From JALYNX01 sp964608055 (GTDB taxonomy: Bacteria > Actinomycetota > Acidimicrobiia > Spongiisociales > ZC4RG35), in contig CAZSMJ010000035.1 in the NCBI GenBank assembly GCA_964608055.1, forward strand, positions 1 to 17,439: DNA of 17,439 nucleotides. The letters are read 5' to 3'. Both the position numbers and the translations under genes were made by a program. Each line of letters begins with the position of its first letter. The stretch's first letter is position 1. The notes under the pieces are model-generated. The model was not told the DNA's origin. It saw only the letters and a list, made by a program, of their open reading frames with translations, and ran no database searches. Positions 1 through 6,466 of the stretch are shown here, one piece after another.

Positions 1-975
1 GCCATCCCCACCGGGATCAAGATCTTCAACTGGCTGGGAACGATGTGGATGGGTCGAATACGTCTCACCACCCCGATGCTGTTTGCAATCGGGTTCCTGG
101 CCATGTTCACCATCGGTGGCCTTTCAGGAGTGACCCACGCCGTCGTGCCGTCGGACTGGCAGCAAACCGACACCTACTACATCGTGGCCCACTTCCACTA
201 CGTGTTGTTCGGAGGCGCAATCTTTGGGCTGTTCGGTGGGCTCTATTACTGGTTCCCCAAGCTCACCGGGAAGGTGATGAACGAGCGGCTGGGGAAGACC
301 CACTTCTGGCTGCAACTGCTGGGGTTCAACCTCACCTTCGCCCCTATGCATTGGCTGGGTCTCCAAGGCATGGTGCGCCGGACCTGGAAGTACGCACCGG
401 AGACCGGTCTCGAGCCGTGGAACCTGGCGGAAACCGTCGGCGCCTTCATCATCGCGCTCTCGATCGCGATCTTCATGTACAACTGGTACACGAGCAAACG
501 CCACGGTCAACCGTCGGGCCTCGACCCCTGGGATGCTCGGACGGTGGAATGGATGGTTCCCAACCCGAGCCCGGAGTACAACTTTGCGGTGCCGCCGGTG
601 GTGACCCGTCTCGACCATTTCTGGCATCTCAAATACGACGAGGGCTCCGACGGGCGAGCGGTGCCCAAACCCGACATCGACCAGATCGTCGCTCAGATCG
701 AGCACGATCAGCTCAACCCGGTGTCGCCGATCCACCTTCCCAACCCCTCTTACTTCCCCTTCTTCATGGCTATGGGATTCCCCGTCATCTTCTACGGGAT
801 CATCTATCACGAAGCGCTGTGGGGGAAGGCTCTGATCTTCGCTGGTGTCCTCATCGCCCTGGTCTCGGTCATCGGGTGGGCCATCGAGCCGCTCGAGGAG
901 CCTCATCATGTCGACCACGGAGATGACCACGACGACGAGGAGCACTCCGAAGAGCACGAGGACGCTCTTGGCTGA
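1..975 (+). CDS. ctaD: Cytochrome c oxidase subunit I, C-terminal part (partial)
   Basis: This is the C-terminal ~324 residues of the haem-copper oxidase catalytic subunit, which reduces O2 to water and pumps protons across the cytoplasmic membrane. The reading frame is open from base 1, so the 5' end lies outside the window. The decisive motif is AHFHY (bases 187-201), whose two histidines are the haem a3 and haem a ligands of the family; it sits in DTYYIVAHFHYVLFGG. Several hydrophobic helices follow (IFGLFGGLYYWFPK, FWLQLLGFNLTFAPMHWLG, a pair near the C-terminus). The protein ends in a His/Asp/Glu-rich cytoplasmic-looking tail (PHHVDHGDDHDDEEHSEEHE). The last 68 bases overlap the start of ctaE, implying coupled translation. 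CuB and CuA-facing N-terminal parts cannot be checked here. Confidence 0.96.
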   Translation, partial: AIPTGIKIFNWLGTMWMGRIRLTTPMLFAIGFLAMFTIGGLSGVTHAVVPSDWQQTDTYYIVAHFHYVLFGGAIFGLFGGLYYWFPKLTGKVMNERLGKTHFWLQLLGFNLTFAPMHWLGLQGMVRRTWKYAPETGLEPWNLAETVGAFIIALSIAIFMYNWYTSKRHGQPSGLDPWDARTVEWMVPNPSPEYNFAVPPVVTRLDHFWHLKYDEGSDGRAVPKPDIDQIVAQIEHDQLNPVSPIHLPNPSYFPFFMAMGFPVIFYGIIYHEALWGKALIFAGVLIALVSVIGWAIEPLEEPHHVDHGDDHDDEEHSEEHEDALG

Positions 976-1591
976 CCTGCTCCACGAAGCCCCGCTGGAT
1001 CATCCGGAGCACGAGTCGACGGGTGTCGACAACCGCAAGCTCGGTATGTGGCTCTTCCTCAGCTCGGAGTTCCTGTTCTTCGGCGCCCTGATCTCTAACT
1101 ACCTGTTGTATTCGAACCGGTCTGGATTCGCCGGCATCTATCCCTCGGAGATCTACGACATCCCGTTCACCTCGGTGAGCTCCTTCGTGTTGTTGATGAG
1201 CTCGCTGACCATGGTCCTCGCCCACAACGCACTGACGCGTGCCGACATGAACGGCACCCGGACCTGGCTGTTCGCCACGGCGGCGTTGGGCTCGGTGTTT
1301 CTCGGCGGCCAGGTCTTCGAGTTCACCGAGTTCATCGTCAACTCCGGAATGAAGCTCACCACTAATCCGGCGGCGTCGGCGTTCTACGTTCTCACCGGAT
1401 TCCACGGCACCCATGTGGCGATCGGGGTGATCATGCTCCTCTCCCTGTGGGGAATCTCACGACGCCCGGGTGGCCTCAGCGAAAAGCACGGGATGAACCT
1501 CGAACTGGTCGGTCTCTATTGGCACTTCGTCGACATCATCTGGATCGTGATTTTCACCGTCGTCTATCTCCTGTCGGTGCCTCCGGCATGA
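908..1591 (+). CDS. ctaE: Cytochrome c oxidase subunit III
   Basis: A 227-residue membrane subunit of the aa3-type oxidase; subunit III stabilises the catalytic core and proton uptake. Family hallmarks are visible: SSEFLFFGAL with the conserved glutamate in the first helix, TGFHGTHVAIG, and the closing GLYWHFVDIIWIVIF. About five hydrophobic helices can be read. The ATG at 908 was chosen because GAGGAG (895-900) lies 7 bases upstream; an upstream in-frame ATG at 845 would add residues that merely shadow ctaD. The polar N-terminus is rich in Thr and Ser. The gene overlaps ctaD by 68 bases at its start and the next gene by 4 bases (ATGA, 1588-1591), so the oxidase subunits are probably one transcript with translational coupling. 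Confidence 0.95.
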   Translation: MSTTEMTTTTRSTPKSTRTLLADLLHEAPLDHPEHESTGVDNRKLGMWLFLSSEFLFFGALISNYLLYSNRSGFAGIYPSEIYDIPFTSVSSFVLLMSSLTMVLAHNALTRADMNGTRTWLFATAALGSVFLGGQVFEFTEFIVNSGMKLTTNPAASAFYVLTGFHGTHVAIGVIMLLSLWGISRRPGGLSEKHGMNLELVGLYWHFVDIIWIVIFTVVYLLSVPPA

Positions 1592-1896
1592 CCAGCGAGC
1601 ACCACCACCCGACTCCGGCTCAATACTGGAAGATCGCCGTGGTCCTCGGAGTGCTGACCGCGATCGAGGTAGCGCTCTACTACGTGAACCTCTCCTACGA
1701 CCTGGGGTCGTTCAACGCGATCCTGCTCATCCTCCTGGCCACGCTGAAGTTCGTCATCGTTGTGGCCTATTACATGCACCTCCGCTACGAGAAGGCCACC
1801 CTGAGCAAGTTCTTCGCCGGGGGGTTCGTGCTCGCGGCCTCGCTCTACACCGTGCTGCTCGCCGCATTGGGAGCCCTGGTCATCAGGGGATCTTGA
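1588..1896 (+). CDS. Cytochrome c oxidase subunit IV (prokaryotic, small)
   Basis: A 102-residue protein with three hydrophobic helices (WKIAVVLGVLTAIEVALYY, AILLILLATLKFVIVVAYYMH, GFVLAASLYTVLLAALGALV). It matches the bacterial small subunit IV family (COX4_pro / CyoD-like) in length, helix number and the conserved segment LKFVIVVAYYMHLRYE after helix two. Its role in the family is accessory: assembly or stability of the oxidase. The ATG at 1588 overlaps the ctaE stop as ATGA, which fixes the start; the open frame upstream is only a shadow of ctaE. The histidine-containing N-terminus (EHHHP) is noted without assigning it a function. The name ctaF is used for this subunit in some actinobacteria, but I leave the symbol blank because usage varies. 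Confidence 0.88.
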   Translation: MTSEHHHPTPAQYWKIAVVLGVLTAIEVALYYVNLSYDLGSFNAILLILLATLKFVIVVAYYMHLRYEKATLSKFFAGGFVLAASLYTVLLAALGALVIRGS

Positions 1897-2705
1897 TGCC
1901 TTTGCCCCCCTGGCACCCCCACTTCGACCTCTTCTTGTTGGTCTTCGTGCTCGGCTTCGGCTACTGGTACGCCGACGCCCGTCTCCGCCCTCTCATCAGC
2001 CCTGAGAGTCCCCGGGCAACGACCAGCCAGCGTTGGCAGTGGTATGGGGCCCTTGTCTTGCTGTCGTTGGTATCGGGGTGGCCGATCCACGACATCGGGG
2101 AGACATCGCTGTTCACCTTGCACATGATCGAGCACATGGTGATTGCGCTGGTGGTGCCGCCGTTGCTGCTCCGCGGCTGTCCGCGTTGGCTCGGTGACGT
2201 GACGCTTGGAAGCTCGAAAATAGCGCGTTTGCTCCGGCCCCTGGCCAGGCCGGTGCCGGCCTTTGTCATCTTCAATGTCACGTTCATCCTGATCCACTGG
2301 CCGGAACTGGTCGGCTGGATGTTGACCAGCAGGTCGATTCACTTCGTGGTCCACGCCTGGCTGTTCGGGGCGGCGATCCTGATGTGGCTCCCGATTTTCT
2401 CGCCGACGGCCGCGATCCCCCGTCTCAACCCGCCCGCTCAGATGCTCTACCTGTTCCTCCAGTCGCTGCTCCCGACGGTCCCGGCCTCATTCCTCACCTT
2501 CTCCTCGGTCCCGATCTACCCGGTGTATGGAAACGCCGCCCTCGCCTACGGCCTCACCGCGGTAACGGACCAGACGATCGCCGGCGTGATCATGAAACTG
2601 GGGGGTGGCTTCTTGCTGTGGGGCACCATTGCGGTGATCTGGTTCCGATGGACCAAACAGGAGCGGGACTGGGAGAGGCTGGAATCGTCGCTGAGGGCGG
2701 GTTGA
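1896..2705 (+). CDS. ctaG: Cytochrome c oxidase assembly factor CtaG (caa3_CtaG family)
   Basis: A 269-residue polytopic membrane protein with about seven hydrophobic helices. It fits the caa3_CtaG family (Bacillus CtaG type, unrelated to the Cox11-type CtaG), which is needed for assembly of copper-containing oxidase. Typical features seen are a helix ending in TLHMIEHMVIALVVPPLLL, a Pro/Gly-rich loop with PRWL, ILIHWPELVGW, and DQTIAGVIMKLGGG near the last helices. The ATG at 1896 overlaps the previous stop as TGATG; a TTG immediately before it (1893) is in frame but less likely. It follows the oxidase subunits directly, so its role in maturing this oxidase is well supported. Its stop overlaps the TTG of the next gene. 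Confidence 0.92.
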   Translation: MPLPPWHPHFDLFLLVFVLGFGYWYADARLRPLISPESPRATTSQRWQWYGALVLLSLVSGWPIHDIGETSLFTLHMIEHMVIALVVPPLLLRGCPRWLGDVTLGSSKIARLLRPLARPVPAFVIFNVTFILIHWPELVGWMLTSRSIHFVVHAWLFGAAILMWLPIFSPTAAIPRLNPPAQMLYLFLQSLLPTVPASFLTFSSVPIYPVYGNAALAYGLTAVTDQTIAGVIMKLGGGFLLWGTIAVIWFRWTKQERDWERLESSLRAG

Positions 2706-3031
2706 CCCCGACCCGGGTCGCCGATCGACGTCTTCTGCATCTCGCGATCCGATCGATTGTCGTCCTGGCCTTCGTCGCAATCGTGGCTTGTGCCCAAAAC
2801 TCGGGCACCGCTCGGGGAGTGGTCATCTCGGTCGAGGGAACTCTGGAGGACGTGACCGCTTTCTCGGTGCTCGTGGAGGGCGAGGAGTGGCTCCTCCTCC
2901 CCACCGAGAACGGTGATTATGAATTTCGCCTTCCCCACCTTCGCGAGCACCAGCTCAGCGGTGAACCGATATTGGTCGGTTGGGAGATGGTGGATAACGT
3001 TCGGTACGCATTGAGCCTGGCCGACAGGTAG
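2702..3031 (+). CDS. Small putative lipoprotein coupled to ctaG
   Basis: A 109-residue protein of unknown function. The N-terminus has arginines (RVADRR) followed by a hydrophobic stretch ending in the lipobox-like AIVAC, which would make Cys30 the lipidated residue and leave an ~80-residue extracytoplasmic domain. That domain is short and beta-rich by eye (RGVVISVEGTLEDVTAFSVLV, EEWLLLPTENGDYEF, HLREHQLSGEPILVGWE), suggesting an OB-like barrel, but this is inference. The start is TTG at 2702, within the ctaG stop (TTGA), with GAGGG at 2693-2697 as ribosome binding site. A longer upstream frame exists but is a shadow of ctaG. Its position suggests a link to oxidase maturation or haem/copper handling at the membrane surface; no sequence motif proves it. 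Confidence 0.72.
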   Translation: MTPTRVADRRLLHLAIRSIVVLAFVAIVACAQNSGTARGVVISVEGTLEDVTAFSVLVEGEEWLLLPTENGDYEFRLPHLREHQLSGEPILVGWEMVDNVRYALSLADR

Positions 3032-3060
3032 CGGGGCTCGGAACCAACGGAGCACATATC

Positions 3061-4158
3061 TTGAGGCAGCAGGCAGATACGTCGATCGGTCGATTCTTCC
3101 TCCCTGGCCCTACCGAGGTGGATCCCGAGGTGCTGGCCGCCCAGACCCACCCGATGATCGGTCATCGTGGGTCGGCGATCCAGGAGCTGATCGCCGAGAT
3201 CGAGGTCGGCTTGAAACAGGTCTTCCTCACCGAACGGCCAGTGATCATCTCGACATCATCGGCAACCGGATTGATGGAGGCCGGGATCAGGAACGGAGTC
3301 GGAGAGGGCAAGGTCCTCTGCCTGGTCAACGGGGCGTTCTCGAAGAGATTCGCCGACATCGCCATCGCCTGCGGCCGCGCAGTCGATGTCTGGGAAGTGC
3401 CGTGGGGCGAGCACCACAACCCTGCGGAGCTCTCGGATCGGCTGCGGTCGAACATCTACGACGCGGTCACTGTCACCCACTCCGAGACCTCGACGGGCGT
3501 CCTTCAGAACCTCGAAGGGCTGGCGACGGCAGCGGCCGGCAGCGAGCGTGCCCTGTTCTTGGTGGATTCGGTGACTGGTGTCTGCGGGACCGAGGTCCGC
3601 ACCGACGACTGGCTTCTCGACTGGGTGCTCACGGGCTCGCAGAAGGCGATGGCGCTGCCGCCGGGGCTCGCCTTTGGCGTCGCCTCGGAGGCGCTGTTGG
3701 AGCGTTCCACAACCCTGCCCGGAAAGGGCGTTTACTTCGACTTGGTTGCCCTGACCCGCAGTCTGGAGGCCATGCAGACTCCGGCGACACCGGCGATTTC
3801 GTTGCTGTATGCATTGCGGCTGCAATTGGAGAGAATCCTGGCCGAAGGTATCGAGGCACGCTGGAAGCGGCATACCGCAATGCGAGAGCGCACCCTCGAA
3901 TGGGTCGACGAGATGTCCTCGTTGGGGGTTGCCCCCTTCGCTCCCGAGGGATATCGCTCGCCGACTGTGACCTGCATCAGCCTCCCTGGGCGTGTCGCCG
4001 GCCCCGAAGTCGTGGCCGGCATGAAGCAGCGGAACTGGGTCATTGGCTCGGGTTACGGCAAGCTCAAGGAGACCACCATCCGCATCGGGCACATGGGTGA
4101 CCGCACCGTCGACGAGTTGAACCTGCTCCTCGACGACCTGGCGGAAGTCGTCCGATGA
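3061..4158 (+). CDS. Class V PLP-dependent aminotransferase (serine/phosphoserine or alanine-glyoxylate type)
   Basis: A 365-residue soluble fold-type I aminotransferase of the family that includes alanine-glyoxylate, serine-pyruvate and archaeal-type phosphoserine aminotransferases. Landmarks: FLPGPTEVDPEVL and MIGHRG near the N-terminus (substrate-binding loop), SSATGLMEAG (residues ~66-74, cofactor phosphate region), VTHSETSTGV, the PLP-ring aspartate in VDSVTG (Asp169), and the Schiff-base lysine in TGSQKAMALPPG (Lys195). The start is TTG at 3061, with GGAG about 8 bases upstream. The stop overlaps the ATG of a phosphoglycerate dehydrogenase homologue (ATGA). That pairing suggests the enzyme transaminates 3-phosphohydroxypyruvate in serine synthesis; hydroxypyruvate or glyoxylate remain possible substrates that sequence reading alone cannot exclude. 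Confidence 0.9.
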   Translation: MRQQADTSIGRFFLPGPTEVDPEVLAAQTHPMIGHRGSAIQELIAEIEVGLKQVFLTERPVIISTSSATGLMEAGIRNGVGEGKVLCLVNGAFSKRFADIAIACGRAVDVWEVPWGEHHNPAELSDRLRSNIYDAVTVTHSETSTGVLQNLEGLATAAAGSERALFLVDSVTGVCGTEVRTDDWLLDWVLTGSQKAMALPPGLAFGVASEALLERSTTLPGKGVYFDLVALTRSLEAMQTPATPAISLLYALRLQLERILAEGIEARWKRHTAMRERTLEWVDEMSSLGVAPFAPEGYRSPTVTCISLPGRVAGPEVVAGMKQRNWVIGSGYGKLKETTIRIGHMGDRTVDELNLLLDDLAEVVR

Positions 4159-5114
4159 GTGGCGAGTTCAGGGTCGTCGTGACCGATCACGTGTCTGAAT
4201 CAGGTCTCGCCCCGCTGCTCGAGGACTCGAGGTTCGTGGTCACGCGCATCGACGATTCTGCGACCGATGTGTTCCAGGCGGCGTTGGCCGACGCCGACGG
4301 CCTGATCGTCAGAAGCGCTACGAGGGTGACCCGTGAGATGCTGGACCAGGGCCCGCGGCTCCGGGTCGTCGGGCGAGCCGGCGTCGGTATCGACAACATC
4401 GACCTACCGGCGGCCACGGAGCGGGGGATCACGGTCCTCAACTCCCCGGCCGGAAACACAGTGGCCGCGGCTGAGCTCACGATGGCTCTGATCCTGTCGG
4501 TCGTTCGCCGGGTCGCCGAAGCGGACCGTTCCATGAGGGCGCAGAAGTGGGAGCGCTCACGGCTTCGGGGAGTGCAGCTCAAGGATCGGACCCTGGGCTT
4601 GGTCGGCGCCGGTCGCATCGGGAGCGAGGTCGCCATCCGGTGCCGTGCGTTCGGGATGAAGGTCCTGGCCTACGACCCCTACCTGACCACCGAGCGGGCC
4701 GTCGACCTCGGACTGGCCCTCACCGGGCTCGACGAGGTCCTGACCCATGGCGACATCATCTCCCTCCACGTTCCACTCACCGAGGAGACCTTGCATCTCA
4801 TCGACGCAGCTGCCCTGGCACGGATGAAGCCCGGCGCCTTCGTGGTGAACGTCTCGAGGGGAGGGGTGATCGATGAGGATGCATTGGCCCATGCGTTGGC
4901 CGACGGCCATTTGGCCGGCGCCGCCCTGGATGTCTTCGAATCTGAGCCGCTTTCGCCCCAAAGCCCGCTGCTCAGTCTGCCCAACGTGGTACTCACTCCT
5001 CACCTCGGGGCATCGACCGTGGAAGCCCAGGAGTTGGTTGCTCGTGAGATTGCCGAGTCGGTACGCGATGCTCTTGCTTTGGGCGACCTTTCCGGCTCCG
5101 TAAACCCTGCCTAG
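4155..5114 (+). CDS. serA: D-3-phosphoglycerate dehydrogenase-like 2-hydroxyacid dehydrogenase (short form)
   Basis: A 319-residue NAD-dependent D-2-hydroxyacid dehydrogenase. Substrate-domain motifs include GLIVRSATRVT and GRAGVGIDNIDL. The Rossmann motif GAGRIG spans residues 151-156, with Asp174 (AYDPY) positioned to bind the NAD ribose. The catalytic triad of the family is present: Arg235 in NVSRGGVID, Glu264 in DVFESEPL, His283 in TPHLGAST. It ends at SVNPA, where actinobacterial SerA normally continues into the ASB and ACT regulatory domains (about 200 more residues); these are absent, so serine feedback through ACT is not expected. The coupled upstream aminotransferase supports a serine-pathway role. 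Hydroxypyruvate or glyoxylate reductase is the alternative. It converges on the next gene with only 12 bases between. Confidence 0.88.
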   Translation: MSGEFRVVVTDHVSESGLAPLLEDSRFVVTRIDDSATDVFQAALADADGLIVRSATRVTREMLDQGPRLRVVGRAGVGIDNIDLPAATERGITVLNSPAGNTVAAAELTMALILSVVRRVAEADRSMRAQKWERSRLRGVQLKDRTLGLVGAGRIGSEVAIRCRAFGMKVLAYDPYLTTERAVDLGLALTGLDEVLTHGDIISLHVPLTEETLHLIDAAALARMKPGAFVVNVSRGGVIDEDALAHALADGHLAGAALDVFESEPLSPQSPLLSLPNVVLTPHLGASTVEAQELVAREIAESVRDALALGDLSGSVNPA

Positions 5115-5126
5115 GAGTCTCCGCCG

Positions 5127-6314
5127 CTAGCCGAGAATCAGGATCACCGCAGCCTCTTCGCCCGCCTCTTCCTCGTTGCTCTCGCCCGGACTGCGAGCGA
5201 ACAACACCGCAAAGACGATGAGGAGGACGGTGGCGATCCCGATCAGGGCGACCATCGCCTCGCCGAAGCTGATCTTGATGTTGGGACGGGTTCCGGCGAG
5301 CGAGGCGAACCCGAGGATCCCGAGCGAGGTGAGAATGGCCACCACTGCCGCCCCGCCGGAAGTGAGATGACTCGACTCGATCAGAGCCCAGGCAAAGGGC
5401 AGGACGAGTAGCACCAGGATGAGCAAACCCAGGGCGGGGATAGTGAGGGCTCCGCCCAGCCGACTCCTCACCTGGGCGATCTCGTCGCCGTCACCGGCAA
5501 CCGCCACCGGGACCGCTACTGCCTGAGTGGCCGCGGAAGTGATCCCGCCGAGCACCGCCCCGCCGAGGAGCATCACCGCCAGCGTCGCGAGGACCGGGAG
5601 CTGGACCATTCCCTCCGCACCCTCGACCGGTGTCCCGAAACCACTCGTCAGCAGAGATGCAGCCCCGATCCCGAGTAACAGGCCGATCACAGCGCCCAGC
5701 CACCCGGTTGACGCCGCCGAGTTGTTGAGCTGCATCCCGGGATTGGCCCACGCTGCCGAGGCTCGAGAAAGGCCGGCTGTGATCGCGCCGAAAAGGAGGC
5801 TGACAAGGGCAATCCCGATGATGACGGAGTTCGAGGTCGCCTGGATCACCGGGGTGTATGGCCCCTCGCCGATGACTGTTGCGTTCTGTGCCCACCACGT
5901 GGTTGCCACCAGGAAACCGGTGAGACCGAGGACCGATCCGGCCCAGGCCCCGACCCTGGTGGCGTTGCGAATCCTGATGCTCAGAGGGACCGGCTCGAGA
6001 GGCGTCACCGGCTCAGGCTCAGGGGCCAAGGCCACGACCGCTGGAGGTGGCGCGATGACAGGAGCGGCGGCGGGCTCAGGCGAAGGGGTGGACTCGGAAG
6101 CGGCGGGCTCGGGTTCGGGCTCCGGACCAGGCTCCGGGGAAGGCGGCGGAGTCGACGTCGCAACGGGAGCGCCACCGGCCCATGCGGCCAAGACATCCTC
6201 GATCGTTGTGCCATTGGCCGCGGCGCGTGCAGCAGCCGATCGTCGGATGAGGCTCTCGGGTGTGTTCATGGCGGCAGCCACGGTCGGCAGCAGGTCGCTC
6301 ACGGTGCGGGACAT
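5127..6314 (-). CDS. Seven-helix membrane protein with N-terminal helical domain and Pro/Glu-rich linker
   Basis: A 395-residue protein whose function I do not recognise. Three parts are visible. Residues 1-48 form a small, apparently helical domain (TPESLIRRSAAARAAANGTTIEDVLAAWAGG) that superficially resembles small peripheral-subunit-binding or SAP-like helical domains. Residues ~52-110 are a low-complexity linker of Pro, Glu, Ala and Ser. Residues ~120-373 contain about seven hydrophobic helices rich in Gly and Ala. A short acidic tail follows (NEEEAGEEAA). There is no signal peptide, so the N-terminal domain is probably cytoplasmic and tethered by an extended linker. The ATG at 6314 is the first start; no strong ribosome binding site is seen. 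The gene stands alone, convergent with serA and divergent from lgt. The layout suggests an adaptor or sensor at the membrane, but this is inference. Confidence 0.8.
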   Translation of the reverse strand: MSRTVSDLLPTVAAAMNTPESLIRRSAAARAAANGTTIEDVLAAWAGGAPVATSTPPPSPEPGPEPEPEPAASESTPSPEPAAAPVIAPPPAVVALAPEPEPVTPLEPVPLSIRIRNATRVGAWAGSVLGLTGFLVATTWWAQNATVIGEGPYTPVIQATSNSVIIGIALVSLLFGAITAGLSRASAAWANPGMQLNNSAASTGWLGAVIGLLLGIGAASLLTSGFGTPVEGAEGMVQLPVLATLAVMLLGGAVLGGITSAATQAVAVPVAVAGDGDEIAQVRSRLGGALTIPALGLLILVLLVLPFAWALIESSHLTSGGAAVVAILTSLGILGFASLAGTRPNIKISFGEAMVALIGIATVLLIVFAVLFARSPGESNEEEAGEEAAVILILG

Positions 6315-6345
6315 TACTTTGATTGCCGGCCGACTTGGCCTGTCT

Positions 6346-6394
6346 CTCCCCCCAGCGAACGGAGTGAGCGTTGGGGGAGTACCGCCGGAGGCGG
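6346..6394. repeat. Twin GC-rich hairpins, REP-like intergenic element (putative)
   Basis: Two adjacent inverted repeats lie in the 152-base divergent gap between the membrane protein and lgt. Hairpin A (6346-6379) has outer arms CTCCCC/GGGGAG and an inner AACG/CGTT stem around GAGTGAG. Hairpin B (6382-6394) is a perfect CCGCC/GGCGG stem with a GGA loop. The rest of the gap up to about 6430 is also G/C-run rich, with a CACGCGTG palindrome at 6412-6419. The architecture resembles dispersed REP-type elements; copies elsewhere in the genome cannot be seen from here. It is not placed like a terminator, because both flanking genes start, rather than end, at this gap. Confidence 0.4.
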
Positions 6395-6453
6395 GGAGGG
6401 GGGCTTCCCGCCACGCGTGCGGCTGGCACAGATAACCGATGCCCGGGCCTAGG

Positions 6454-6459
6454 TACTCT
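6454..6459 (+). promoter_or_regulatory. Candidate -10 hexamer for lgt (possible leaderless start)
   Basis: TACTCT fits the actinobacterial TANNNT -10 pattern and ends 7 bases before the lgt ATG at 6467, a spacing that would place the transcription start at or next to the start codon. No Shine-Dalgarno sequence precedes this ATG, consistent with leaderless translation. No convincing -35 box is visible. Confidence 0.3.
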
Positions 6460-6466
6460 CCACCCG

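Noticed and set aside
2546..3055. Minus-strand frame opposite the lipoprotein gene
   Set aside because: No start signal or family motif; it spans the ctaG/lipoprotein junction, where the plus strand has coupled starts and a lipobox.
3256..4092. Minus-strand frame opposite the aminotransferase, and a plus-strand shadow at 3402-4100
   Set aside because: Both have Arg/Gly/His-rich composition typical of GC-rich shadow frames and no recognisable motif; the aminotransferase has its PLP lysine and aspartate.
5527..6435. Plus-strand frame of 302 codons opposite the seven-helix membrane protein
   Set aside because: The Gly/Ser/Ala runs are the complement of the Pro/Glu linker; the minus-strand product has coherent membrane helices.
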